Source: Solimonas sp036405815 (GTDB lineage Bacteria > Pseudomonadota > Gammaproteobacteria > Nevskiales > Nevskiaceae). From it: a stretch of 64,000 nucleotides of DNA. The first letter of the stretch is position 1. The number at the start of each line of letters is the position of its first letter. The notes under the pieces are model-generated. The model worked only from the letters and a program-made list of their open reading frames with translations, had not been told where the DNA came from and ran no database searches. The position numbers and the translations under genes are program-made. The stretch covers positions 1-64,000 of the forward strand of contig DASWWX010000060.1 of the NCBI GenBank assembly GCA_036405815.1, given 5' to 3'. Shown in pieces: positions 10,101-18,707 of this stretch.

Positions 10101-12508
10101 CTGTTGGTCACGCCAGCGGCGACGATCGCCTCGAGTTCCGCCGCGGACTGGATATCGCCACTATTGGTCAAAGATGCAGCCTGAATCTTCAACGCGCCAT
10201 CCTGCGCGCGCGTGATCATCTGGCCGCTATTGCTGACCTGCTGCCCGATAAATGCCGTCAATGAGGCAGCAGATTGGATGCCCCCAGCATTGTTGAGGTT
10301 CTCCGCCGTAATACGAATATGCTGATCGGCACCCGTCGTCATCAGCTTGCCGGCCGCCGTGTTCGTCATCGTGTCAGCGACCTGGATGACGACCAGACCG
10401 TCAGCTTCAATTTTTCCGCTGTTGTCCAGGTTCTCGGCATTGAGCGAAAGCGTGTTGTCTCCGACGATCAACAGGTTGCCGGCGTTGCTGAGGCCTTCTT
10501 CCGCCGTGACGAACAAGTTGCCCCGAGACTCGACGATGCCGCGCTCTGCGTTCTCGACCCGATTGGCGGAGAGCAGTACGTCCTGATTGGAAGCCGTGGT
10601 GAGGATGGTTCCAGCGTTGGTGAGAACCCCTGTGGCTGAGGCGTCAACGGTGCCCGCGGACTGTATGGCGCCGCTATTGTCGATACTGGACGCGCGAATT
10701 CTCAGCCCCTCGGCAGTCGCCGTATTCAGTATCCTGCCGCCGAGTTGATTGGCAAGACCGCCGCTGGATTCAATGTCGATGGTCTTTCTGGCCTGAAGCA
10801 CACCGGCGTTCTCGAGCGAGCTGGCGGTGATCTTCAGCTCATCGCCCAGCACAGCACCGGTTTGTGTCTGCTGGACTTTCAGCTCATGCCCTGCGGCCCC
10901 CAGCGTCAGCGCCGCGCCGGCCTGCAGCCGACCTTGATTGCGCAGCAGCGCTTGAGCCCGATCCGTGGCGAGCGTCAACGTCTGCTGCCCCAGAATCTGA
11001 CCCTGATTGGACATCGCGTTGCCGAATGTCACCAGGATGTCTTCGCCGCCCTGCACCGCGCCCGAGGAACCAAGGTCGATGCTTTCAGTGGCCTTCAGCT
11101 CAATGTCGCCCGGCGCCTTGATCTGCGCGTTCGCCAGATTCAGATTGCCCTGGGTGGCCCGCAGGCTGAGCGTGCGCGCGGGCGCGGCATTGTTCGAGCC
11201 TGCGTACAGCGTGGCGCCATCCTGGCCCACGGTCAGCGACGCCATTTGCCAATCCGCGGTGCTGCCGGCGCCCCAGGAGGCCTGATTGATCGTGGCGACG
11301 CCCGACAACGTGACCGCGAGCGCGCGGCCGGCGAAACGGGTGGCCACTGCGGTGGCCGCATCGCTCATGGAGGCCGCCTGCACCGTCAGATCCTGATCGG
11401 CGGTCAGCTTGGCGCCCTGCATCGACAGACCGCCGAGCGCGAGGCTCAGCGTCAGATCGCGCTTTGCCGACAGCTCGGTGGCCGCGCCGCTGAGCGACAA
11501 CGCATTGGCCAAAGTGCCGCCGGTATACCGGATCGATAAATCACGCTGCGCGCTGATCTTGTTGCCGAGCTCGATCTTGCCGGCCGACGTCAGGCTGAAA
11601 TCATCCGCCGATGCGGCGGCGGTGCCGAGCATTCGCACGCCGACACCGGCCTCCGTCGCGGTCAGGCGGATGCGCTGGGCATACATGCCGCCAAGCGCGG
11701 TCGAGTCGATTGCGTACTGCGGCGCGCCGGCACCGGCGGTCATCGCCACGGCATTGCGCTGCACGTAGTCGTAGCGATTGGCGCCGGCGGTCAACCCGAC
11801 ATCCCTGCCGTTGAGCTGGCCGTCCAGCTTGATCGAGCGCGCCACCAGATCGAGGATGTTCTGCTTCGACGCATCCAGGCCGACGCCTTCGATCAGGATG
11901 TCGCCGCCGTTCACCGTGAAGCCAAGCAAGCCGCCGTCAGCGCCCAGGCCGGGCACGCCGGTCACCAGCAACGCGCGATCGGTATTGATGAAGCCACAGC
12001 CCTTGCAGGTGATGCCCCAGGGATTGGCTACCACCACATCGGCGCGACCACCCACCACCTCGGTGTATCCGTCCAGGCGAGAGCGATTGGCTTCGACCAC
12101 CTCGTTGAGGATCACCCTGGCCTCGTTCACGAGGTTGGGGTTGGCCTGGACCGCGCCGGCCAGCTGCGAGGGCAACGCTCCAGACCGCGACAGCGGCGAG
12201 TTGTTGTTGAGCACCAGGCCGCGCGTATCGATGTTGTACTGCGTGTACTGGTTGTGCGACAGGCCGGCGCCGTTGGCGCGCGAGATGTCGACCACCGGCA
12301 CGCCATTGGGCGCGTTGTAGACCGTGGTATTGGTGTTGGCTGCCGTGACCCCGTCGGCGGCTGAGGCTGCGGTAGCGCCGATCAGCGCGGCCACACCGGC
12401 GACCAGCACGCCGCGGCCGCCGCGCTTGCCGCGCGCCCGAGAGATTTCCGCGACCGGGACAAGGGCGCCGAGGCGGTGGTTCCAGATCAGTCGATAGACA
12501 CGATTCAT
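4148..12508 (-). CDS. Filamentous haemagglutinin-like two-partner secretion exoprotein (TpsA)
   Basis: 2786 residues. The N-terminus is an extended signal peptide (ESPR: MNRVYRLIWNHRLGALVPV, then a hydrophobic core and ATAASAAD cleavage). The TPS secretion domain covers about 50-300, with the NPNL signature and a conserved NPWGITCKGCGF. About 300-1300 is an FHA-1-like beta-helix of 35-40-residue repeats (LxNSGxxxSAGALT type). About 1316-1536 is non-repetitive with Cys pairs (YCNVAGSAC, GCDDC), in the position of a receptor-binding region. About 1630-1750 has the CdiA-like central block (LVETNP, LTPSQIAGLTQDIVW). About 1780-2786 is FHA-2-like, Gly/Ser/Ala-rich. The protein ends in repeat sequence (KKSGGN) with no pretoxin motif, toxin domain or following immunity gene. 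It is exported by the upstream TpsB. Likely a large surface adhesin, or a CdiA-type protein that has lost its toxin. Confidence 0.92.
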   Translation of the reverse strand: MNRVYRLIWNHRLGALVPVAEISRARGKRGGRGVLVAGVAALIGATAASAADGVTAANTNTTVYNAPNGVPVVDISRANGAGLSHNQYTQYNIDTRGLVLNNNSPLSRSGALPSQLAGAVQANPNLVNEARVILNEVVEANRSRLDGYTEVVGGRADVVVANPWGITCKGCGFINTDRALLVTGVPGLGADGGLLGFTVNGGDILIEGVGLDASKQNILDLVARSIKLDGQLNGRDVGLTAGANRYDYVQRNAVAMTAGAGAPQYAIDSTALGGMYAQRIRLTATEAGVGVRMLGTAAASADDFSLTSAGKIELGNKISAQRDLSIRYTGGTLANALSLSGAATELSAKRDLTLSLALGGLSMQGAKLTADQDLTVQAASMSDAATAVATRFAGRALAVTLSGVATINQASWGAGSTADWQMASLTVGQDGATLYAGSNNAAPARTLSLRATQGNLNLANAQIKAPGDIELKATESIDLGSSGAVQGGEDILVTFGNAMSNQGQILGQQTLTLATDRAQALLRNQGRLQAGAALTLGAAGHELKVQQTQTGAVLGDELKITASSLENAGVLQARKTIDIESSGGLANQLGGRILNTATAEGLRIRASSIDNSGAIQSAGTVDASATGVLTNAGTILTTASNQDVLLSANRVENAERGIVESRGNLFVTAEEGLSNAGNLLIVGDNTLSLNAENLDNSGKIEADGLVVIQVADTMTNTAAGKLMTTGADQHIRITAENLNNAGGIQSAASLTAFIGQQVSNSGQMITRAQDGALKIQAASLTNSGDIQSAAELEAIVAAGVTNSGLMLTTQSGKALTLRGQTLSNSGTAQSAGALTADFGGAVTNTISGKLLADGAGDLTLKSAALNNAGVVQSKGALQVTATGAIDNDGTLLATEAGKAVTITGTALDNAGTVQSAHTMDVTVTGGLTNSGQMRTTGTGGNLTVSAAGLTNSGETAASGALTLSLSQALSNTGTGKLLTTGSGSALTVTAASLDNAGTVQSAGALSGTLSGNVSNSGTLATLGASAGGSAGALTLASSGGKLDNATSGKIDSASSATLTAATTMSNAGAIRATGAISATTGSKFDNVTNASIIGGGDVTLVASATGFDLNNDGRIQSSGKLSLGSVASKATLDNAANGVLSGDTFAIEAGTVTNKGRLQGAKGGTLNASSLTNSGSASKIIAATQTGATTFTVSGAVLNEGAMHANDNFTVKGASISNSSTGGLSSLSALNVEATSGNLSNAGALYSGGDMSLKASSLVENQLAATINSDAKVTSTSSSFKNKGEVVVANLEINTTSSFQNGFDQSELPTIILDTANPIYSDANEIKHEKWYCNVAGSACQEFFLYERTVTVKEVLSAPLPTIKPQMIATNTMTINYGSGTGANNAGVLSAQTINIAGSGTFTNQDFELQEHKSGQRWLALKHNSTFDDIAWEFFYPRSGEQYDNAPRAGCDDCEDPSWQAGGMWSFVTVRDMDPDFPAGGLGSARNRFVSNNPPQDRLDKARDLSFTQDLGKETYATSGAGIFAQTLNFSGGTLRNYGSTSRNAPTRLDGPNAVDPVTGQPVGVVSGGAAASGLAGSNGVGALAGGAQGAQAVNGLSFAGLNLQLPTNPNGFFVVNKDPNAGYLVETNPLFGVEGNFLGSNYFVERYGYNPDTVTKRLGDANYEAYLIRQQLISQTGSNLIAGQKTEAEQMQALMDQAIAQSAGLGLSFGKALTPSQIAGLTQDIVWMEEVVVNGQTVLAPRVYLASATRDLIVQGAAIVAAKTSIDAKSVTNVGGTIAGGDSLTIKSQGDVTNTSGTIKGGSVSVTSTGGSIINQTATEGHGDALSYKTTIGKTATIEATKDLKLDASKDIKIVGADVKAKEGGSLKAGGDITVDTIVDKTTVSSTREESTGWGALRSNATSETVTSEKNIGSTLDIGGGLKLQSGGDTTIAGSKVTADSLEAKTGGNFSIEARQDKVTTQTSSMTSGIGVGGGVVGTSTTNTNDFVGTNVGSSVQIKNGAKVDAGGKLTLQGSDMTVGGNASLKAKEGIEILDGLDERRTTSVTQTSTIGKFSSESSAGADSASGSESKKGGTSASAGASAGASAEASNKTNVTAYETQTSTTQSGKKTSVSSNLKVGGDLTATTDGTLTVQGSNVESGGDMKLDAKKIEVLTGRNEEYSNTTTTTDTYGLFSENEASAEAGAQAGARSDMAGAAAQGQAKASAKAESTTTIGVRTTTEGSQSYSLTNSASTLKSGGNMAIKAKETATFVGADVEAGGDLAIEAKDIVNKAAQDINYSSKSTDTRTAGVYVGAEAEVSAEAQGSGGTGARAGGSGSASASASAEGSVGLRYATTADSEYKKSTTNVTNSFKAGGNLTRKAENMILDQGTSLEAGGDINQSARVIKEEAIHDTVESGTSSSSMDARIGAYAGASANASADSNGNADASAEAGTGFKASIDGGKSSTGSTVGTAVTSKYKAGGSITSKSTESTTLVGTQFEAGKDVNIEAGSLDYQAAKDFKTESSSDQSYGGELKLGSGQVSAEGEYAQDGTGSSSTKAKAGSISAGGNVNLKTTQGDLTLEGTNIDGQGAVKLDSAGNLDIKAARDTQESRTDGFSVGGSLSGSSGGGGASASGSYDRERASSSTAQAATIKGGSVSLSGAKDVSLEGTKLDSKGDTSIEAGGNVNLKAATNTSSNSSISASASLGASSEKGDDGSKTTSQNGGFNLGGEMGSSASSDGVSINSGGALTIKGKTVVNQEAELKSQDGTRIDGKVENQKAANHDVQAGFDVGASASSEKKSGGN

Positions 12509-12521
12509 GATCAGCTCTCTC

Positions 12522-14315
12522 TTAAAGGTTCAACGACAAGCGGAAATAGGTCACACCGCCCTCGGACGGCATCGCGTCCGGCTTGGCGACGGCGTGGGAG
12601 TAAAAGACGTCAGCGCGCACATGACGCGACTGGTAAGCCAGGCCTGCGGCAGCACCGGCCAGATCGCCCTCGGGCACACCACTGACGCGGTTGCTGACTT
12701 GGCCGTAGTCGAGCGCGACGTACGGACGCAGCAGGCCCGGGATCAGGCCGCCGAAGTCCAGCGGCAGGCTGACACTCAGGTCATTGCGTGAGTAGAAGCC
12801 GTTGTCACCCGACAAGGTGTTACGCATGAAGCCGCGCACCGTGTAGAGGCTGCCGATCAGGAGCTGCTCGGAGCCGTACAACGAGTGCGGCGTCAGCTGG
12901 CCGTTGAACTGCGACGACCATTGCCAACGCTGGCCCACCAGCGTGAACGGGTATAGATAGCTGGCATTGAGCCGGAACGCGTCGAACTGCGCGCGCGGCG
13001 CGCGCGACGGCAGGAAGCCGGGATCGTCGAGCGCGCCGAGGATCGGCAAGCCACGCGAATAAGCCAGGTCCAGGCTGAGCGCACCACCGCCCAAAGCCGT
13101 TGAGTAAGTGCCCCCGATGTCGGCCACGCTGAGCGTGCGGCTGCTGACGCCGATCAACGTGCCCTCGAGGTAGTTCTTGGACGACTTGCGCGCCAGATTT
13201 CCGTAGATGCCGGCACGTGCGCGCTGGTTGCGATAGGCGAGGTAGTCGGCGCGCAATGCCCCGGCGTTGGATTCGCCGCTGGTTTTGAGCGAGCCCCCAC
13301 TGGAGGCCGCGATCGCGCTGTCATAGGTCGACTGACTGACGTTCAATGAGAAGGTCGAGTAGCCGTAGGGCAGCATGTAGGTCAGGCTGTTCGACTGAGA
13401 GGCCTTGCGGTCAGCGTCGTAGGGCACCGCGCGACGATGCGTCAGGCTGATGAAGTCATTGAGGCCGAGCGGCCGGTCGACCGCGAGATTGACGCCCAGC
13501 TGATCACGCCCCGTCGACTCCGACCCCTGATTGTCGTAGCTCAGCGTCGGCGTCCAGCGACGGCGCGGCTCGTTGGTGATGACGACGATGCTGTTGCCGG
13601 CCTCGCTACCGGGGCGCAGGTCGAAGCGCGCGTTGTTGGACGCGAGACGATTGAGCTGATCCAGCGCCTGCTCGAAGTCGCGCAGATTGAGCGGCTCGCC
13701 GACGACGTTCGGCAGAACATTGCCGAAGCGAATCGACCTGCGCCCACCATCTTCGAGCACCAACTGCTCGACCTTGCCCTCGATCACCTGCAGGCGCAGC
13801 GCGCCGGTGGTCAGGTCCTGCGCCGGCAGATAGGCGCGCGCCGTGATGTAGCCGCGCGTCATGTACTGCATCGTGATCTCGCCGAGCAGGCGCTCGATGT
13901 CGGCGACGCCGAGGCAGCGCTGCTCGTAGCGGCGCAGCACGGGATCGACTTCGTCCGCCGGCAGCAGGGAGACGCCCTCCACGCTCACGCGCTCGACCGG
14001 CAGGCAAACCGAGTCCGCCGGCGATGCGGTCACCGGCGGCGGCGCGATCTCGATCTGGGTCGGCGGACGCTCGGATTGCCGATCGTTCTGAAACTGCTGT
14101 TGCTGGCGCAGCAACTCCTCGCGCTGCAGCTGCTCGGCGCGACGCGCTGCTTCACCCAGATCGCCGGGCGGTACGCTCTGAGCCACCGCCAGCACCGGGC
14201 ACAGCACCGGCCACAGCAACGCGACGATGCTGATCCGCCGCCCAGCGCGCCGGTGCAAAACCCGGTCGACGCAGCGTCGCGAGGCGAGGAGGCGGAAGGT
14301 CTTCTGAATGTTCAC
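12522..14315 (-). CDS. ShlB/FhaC/HecB-family TpsB outer-membrane transporter
   Basis: About 597 residues from the GTG at 14315; the frame is open to a TTG at 14348, but that codon lies almost at the predicted transcription start. After a positively charged N-terminus there is a hydrophobic signal (IVALLWPVLCPVLAVAQ). A Gln-rich helix/linker follows, then two POTRA domains (about 110-260; PVERVSVEGVSLLP, YITARAYLPAQDL, IEGKVEQLVLEDGG). The rest is a 16-strand-type barrel with the conserved L6 loop motif VRGF and a C-terminal strand ending FRLSLNL. Family role: recognises the TPS domain of the partner exoprotein in the periplasm and threads it through the outer membrane. It precedes tpsA by 13 bases in the same operon, so co-transcription is very likely. 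Confidence 0.92.
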   Translation of the reverse strand: MNIQKTFRLLASRRCVDRVLHRRAGRRISIVALLWPVLCPVLAVAQSVPPGDLGEAARRAEQLQREELLRQQQQFQNDRQSERPPTQIEIAPPPVTASPADSVCLPVERVSVEGVSLLPADEVDPVLRRYEQRCLGVADIERLLGEITMQYMTRGYITARAYLPAQDLTTGALRLQVIEGKVEQLVLEDGGRRSIRFGNVLPNVVGEPLNLRDFEQALDQLNRLASNNARFDLRPGSEAGNSIVVITNEPRRRWTPTLSYDNQGSESTGRDQLGVNLAVDRPLGLNDFISLTHRRAVPYDADRKASQSNSLTYMLPYGYSTFSLNVSQSTYDSAIAASSGGSLKTSGESNAGALRADYLAYRNQRARAGIYGNLARKSSKNYLEGTLIGVSSRTLSVADIGGTYSTALGGGALSLDLAYSRGLPILGALDDPGFLPSRAPRAQFDAFRLNASYLYPFTLVGQRWQWSSQFNGQLTPHSLYGSEQLLIGSLYTVRGFMRNTLSGDNGFYSRNDLSVSLPLDFGGLIPGLLRPYVALDYGQVSNRVSGVPEGDLAGAAAGLAYQSRHVRADVFYSHAVAKPDAMPSEGGVTYFRLSLNL

Positions 14316-14357
14316 AGGCGCGGCTCTGGCGGAGACCCGTCGGGTCAAGTCGCGCGC

Positions 14358-14404
14358 TATATATCAACTTCAAAACGAGAAACATTGCAGAAACGTGCAA
14401 TGTT
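14358..14404 (-). promoter_or_regulatory. Candidate promoter and operator of the TPS operon
   Basis: An AT-rich island upstream of tpsB. Reading the minus strand, a TATATA (14363-14358) can serve as a -10. A perfect inverted repeat, AACATTGC (14381-14388) and GCAATGTT (14397-14404) with 8 nt between arms, overlaps the place where a -35 would fall; no good -35 hexamer is visible there. This looks like a regulated promoter with an activator or repressor site. The regulator is not identifiable from this window. Confidence 0.45.
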
Positions 14405-14510
14405 CGGGTCATCGACCTTACGGTGTGGCCGCCGACAGACGGGTCTCGACGCCCCCTAACTACCGGGCAGGCCCTCGGCAGCCGCCGGCCTCGCGCCTTT
14501 CAACCGCGCC

Positions 14511-14542
14511 AAAAAAGAAGGCCGGCGCTGAGGCCGGCCTTC
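14511..14542 (-). terminator. Rho-independent terminator of the peptide transporter/M2 peptidase operon
   Basis: Downstream of the M2 peptidase stop on the minus strand: arms GCCGGCCTTC/GAAGGCCGGC (14533-14542 and 14517-14526), 6-nt loop, followed on the minus strand by a T-run (14516-14511, six consecutive A on the plus strand). Classic intrinsic terminator. Confidence 0.85.
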
Positions 14543-14561
14543 GGTGCATCACGGTGAGCCA

Positions 14562-16505
14562 TCAGCCCTCGGCGGCGGACGCCTGAGACCAGCCGCAGCT
14601 CTGGCCCTGATTCTGCTCCTTGAGATAGCTCAGCAGCGGCTCGAAGTATTCGATCAGCGCCGAGCCATCCATCTGGCGCGTACCGGTCAGCTTTTCCAGC
14701 GTTTCCGGCCAGGGCCTGGCGGCGCCTTCCGCCAGCATCGCCATCAGGCGCTTGCCCGCTTCGGCGTTGCCGTAGATGTCGCACTGGTGCAGCGGCCCGG
14801 TGAAGCCGGCGGCGTCGCACAGTGCCTTCTGGAACTGGAACTGCAGGATGAAGGACAGGAAGTAACGCGTGTACGGCGTGTTGCCCGGGATGTGGTACTT
14901 GGCACCCGGATCGAAGTCGGATTCGCTGCGCGCCAGCGGCGGACTCACGCCCTGGTACTGCGCACGCAGATCCCACCAGCCGGCGTTGTAGGCGTCCGGG
15001 GCGATCTCGCCGCTGAACACCTTCCACCGCCATTGATCGACCAGCTTGCCCCAGGGCAGGAAGGTGATCTTGTCGAGCGCGAGCTTCATCTGCGAATTGA
15101 TCAGCGCCTTCGGATCTTCCTTCTGCGCCGGCACCAGGCCGATCTTGTGCAGGTGCTCCGGCGTCAGCGACAGCGTGATCGTGTCGCCGATGGCTTCGTG
15201 GAAGCCGTCGTGCGCGCCGCCCTGGAACAGCGGCGGCTGGCCGTTGTACATCAGGTAGTAGTAGATGTGGCCGAGCTCGTGGTGGATCGTGCTGAGCTGA
15301 TCCTCATCCGGCTCGATGCACTGCTTGATGCGCACATCGCCCTGCATGTTCATGTCCCAGGCGCTGGCGTGGCAGACCACGTCGCGATCACGCGGCTGCA
15401 CCAGCAGCGACTTGGTCCAGAACGAATCCGGCAGCTTCGGCATGCCGAGCGAGACGTAGAAGTCCTCGGCGACCTTGGTCATCGCCACGGCCTGCGCGGC
15501 ATCGGCCTGATGCTCCAGCTCGGCCAGGTCCTTGGCGGTCGGCTTGCCCTTGAAACCGGCAACGAGCTTCTTGTATTCGGCATCACGCTGCATCTTCAGC
15601 GCGGCGGTCACATCCAGCGAACCGACGCCCTTGTAGGGCTCGACCACCGGGTAGATGTTGCTCCACTGCTGCGCCCACATGTTGCCGAGCAGGTGCGACG
15701 GAATCAGGCCGTCCTTCGGCACCACCGCGTCGCCATACTTGGCGTTGAGCTTGGCGCGGACGTTGCAATGCAGCGCCTCGTACAGCGGCGACACCTGCTT
15801 CCACAGGCGCTCTACATCGGCCTCGAATTCGGCCGGGCTCATGTCGTAGCCAGCGCGCCACATCTCGCCGAGATTGGCGAAGCCCAGCTCCTTGGCGCCC
15901 TCGTTGGTCAGCTCGACGAAGCGCTGGTAGTCGCCGCGAATCGCCGGCGAGGTCGCATGCCAGCCAGCCCAGGCCGCCTCGCGCGCCGCCGGCGTTTCGT
16001 TCGGATCGTTGACGATCTTCTCGATCTCCTGCAGCGACAGGCACTTGCCAGCGGGATCGTTGGGCGGGCACCACTTGCCCGAGCCGTAATTGGCTTCCAT
16101 CTTCGACAGGATCTTGGCCAGCTCGCCGCGCTTGGCGGCGTCGCTCGGGGCCGGATTGGCCGTCGAGAGCTTCAGGGCCAGCAGGCCACGCGCGGTCTCG
16201 GCATCGGCCTCCACGCCATTGAACGGCTTGGCGGCCTGCAGCTTGCCGGAGAGATAGGCCAGCCAATCCTCGTTGGCACGCGAGGCCAGCAGCTGGGTGT
16301 CGTCGGTGATGTAGGTGGCTTGCGCCCACATCGCCGCGTTCAGGTACGGCAGCATGCTGCGGTAATCGTCGTTGATGCTGGCGACGAAGGCCTTGGCCTG
16401 CCCCGCATCGGCGGCCGGGGCGGCGGCGGGCGCCGTCGCCGCCTCGTCCTTGGCGCCGCAGGCGGCGAGCAGGATGGCCGCAAGGCCGATGATCGTTCTA
16501 CGCAT
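14562..16505 (-). CDS. M2 family (angiotensin-converting-enzyme-like) peptidyl-dipeptidase lipoprotein
   Basis: 647 residues. The signal ends in the lipobox LAAC (MRRTIIGLAAILLAACGAK), so the mature protein is probably lipid-anchored and faces the periplasm. The zinc motif is HELGH within TIHHELGHIYYY (about residue 410), with the third ligand Glu in HDGFHEAIGDTITLS about 25 residues later, as in peptidase family M2. Length fits single-domain bacterial ACE homologues. The family releases C-terminal dipeptides from oligopeptides. A strong AAGGAG ribosome site overlaps the stop codon of the POT transporter gene just upstream, indicating translational coupling. Context suggests dipeptides released in the periplasm are taken up by that transporter. 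Confidence 0.93.
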   Translation of the reverse strand: MRRTIIGLAAILLAACGAKDEAATAPAAAPAADAGQAKAFVASINDDYRSMLPYLNAAMWAQATYITDDTQLLASRANEDWLAYLSGKLQAAKPFNGVEADAETARGLLALKLSTANPAPSDAAKRGELAKILSKMEANYGSGKWCPPNDPAGKCLSLQEIEKIVNDPNETPAAREAAWAGWHATSPAIRGDYQRFVELTNEGAKELGFANLGEMWRAGYDMSPAEFEADVERLWKQVSPLYEALHCNVRAKLNAKYGDAVVPKDGLIPSHLLGNMWAQQWSNIYPVVEPYKGVGSLDVTAALKMQRDAEYKKLVAGFKGKPTAKDLAELEHQADAAQAVAMTKVAEDFYVSLGMPKLPDSFWTKSLLVQPRDRDVVCHASAWDMNMQGDVRIKQCIEPDEDQLSTIHHELGHIYYYLMYNGQPPLFQGGAHDGFHEAIGDTITLSLTPEHLHKIGLVPAQKEDPKALINSQMKLALDKITFLPWGKLVDQWRWKVFSGEIAPDAYNAGWWDLRAQYQGVSPPLARSESDFDPGAKYHIPGNTPYTRYFLSFILQFQFQKALCDAAGFTGPLHQCDIYGNAEAGKRLMAMLAEGAARPWPETLEKLTGTRQMDGSALIEYFEPLLSYLKEQNQGQSCGWSQASAAEG

Positions 16506-16516
16506 GACTCGACTCC

Positions 16517-18004
<1,488 letters not shown>

Positions 18005-18078
18005 CTTTGTTACGTCCCCCGATCAAGTCGCGCCGCACTATGACGGCTGCGGCGGAACCCCCGCATCCGGGTATCCAC

Positions 18079-18573
18079 TCAGCCGCCGAACACCGCGGCG
18101 AACAGTGCGCGCCCCAGCGTCCACACGCCATAGCCTGCCAGCGCCAGCACGGCGATCAGGCCGGCGAGCAACACATAACCGAGCCAGGTGCGGCGTCGCG
18201 GCGCATGGCGGCCCTCGACACGATCCAGATGCTCGCCGAGCAGGCGTGCGTTGCGCAGATTGGCGCGGAAGGCGACGTCGAACAGATCGCCCAGCACCGG
18301 CACCACACCCGCCAGGGCATCGAGCCCGACGTTGCCCGCCATGCGCCACAGCAGCGCCGACGGCGCGCCCGCGCGGGCGCCCTCGATCAGGAACCAGGCG
18401 CCCAGGATCAGGCCGATCGCATCGCCGATGCCGGGCAGCAGGCCGATCAGCGCGTCGAGGCCGACGCGGATGCGGGTACCGGGAATCGCGACCGCGCTGT
18501 CGAGCAGGCGCGCGAGGCGTTCGGTGCGTTGGCGCACGGCCGCGGCGCGTTCGGAGTTGGGAGCAGGCGACAT
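18079..18573 (-). CDS. DUF4112 family membrane protein
   Basis: 164 residues from the ATG at 18573; the frame is open further upstream, but that stretch would run into the plsB promoter region. The DUF4112 pattern is clear: AIPGTRIRVGLDALIGLLPGIGD near residue 30, then a matching VGLDALAGVVPVLGDLFD near residue 80, each followed or preceded by hydrophobic helices. A C-terminal transmembrane helix (YVLLAGLIAVLALAGYGVW) follows. Function of the family is not established. It is divergent from plsB, with 134 bases between the two starts. Confidence 0.85.
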   Translation of the reverse strand: MSPAPNSERAAAVRQRTERLARLLDSAVAIPGTRIRVGLDALIGLLPGIGDAIGLILGAWFLIEGARAGAPSALLWRMAGNVGLDALAGVVPVLGDLFDVAFRANLRNARLLGEHLDRVEGRHAPRRRTWLGYVLLAGLIAVLALAGYGVWTLGRALFAAVFGG

Positions 18574-18616
18574 GGATGTTGGAAAAGGGTCCTGAGCTAC
18601 ACTTGCCGCCCGGTCA

Positions 18617-18641
18617 CGATAACAGCTCGGACCGATAACAG
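18617..18641. repeat. Direct repeat CGATAACAG in the plsB upstream region
   Basis: Two exact copies of CGATAACAG at 18617-18625 and 18633-18641, a period of 16 bases, lie 67 bases before the plsB start and 44 bases before the DUF4112 start. Could be a protein-binding direct repeat; no regulator is assigned. Confidence 0.4.
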
Positions 18642-18707
18642 TGCCCGCGCCCCACCGTCCCGAGACGGCGGCAGCGGGCCATTCCAGGGGCAGGACGAGG
18701 GTTACGC

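Noticed and set aside
4214..11768. Very long open frames on the plus strand opposite the haemagglutinin gene (up to 926 codons)
   Set aside because: They are the antisense of a codon-biased repeat protein; composition is Arg/Gly/Ala-rich with no domain, and the minus frame has ESPR, TPS domain and an adjacent transporter.
4148..12508. Regular repeats in the haemagglutinin region as a CRISPR array
   Set aside because: The repeats are degenerate, in frame and coding; there are no identical short repeats with unique spacers and no cas genes.
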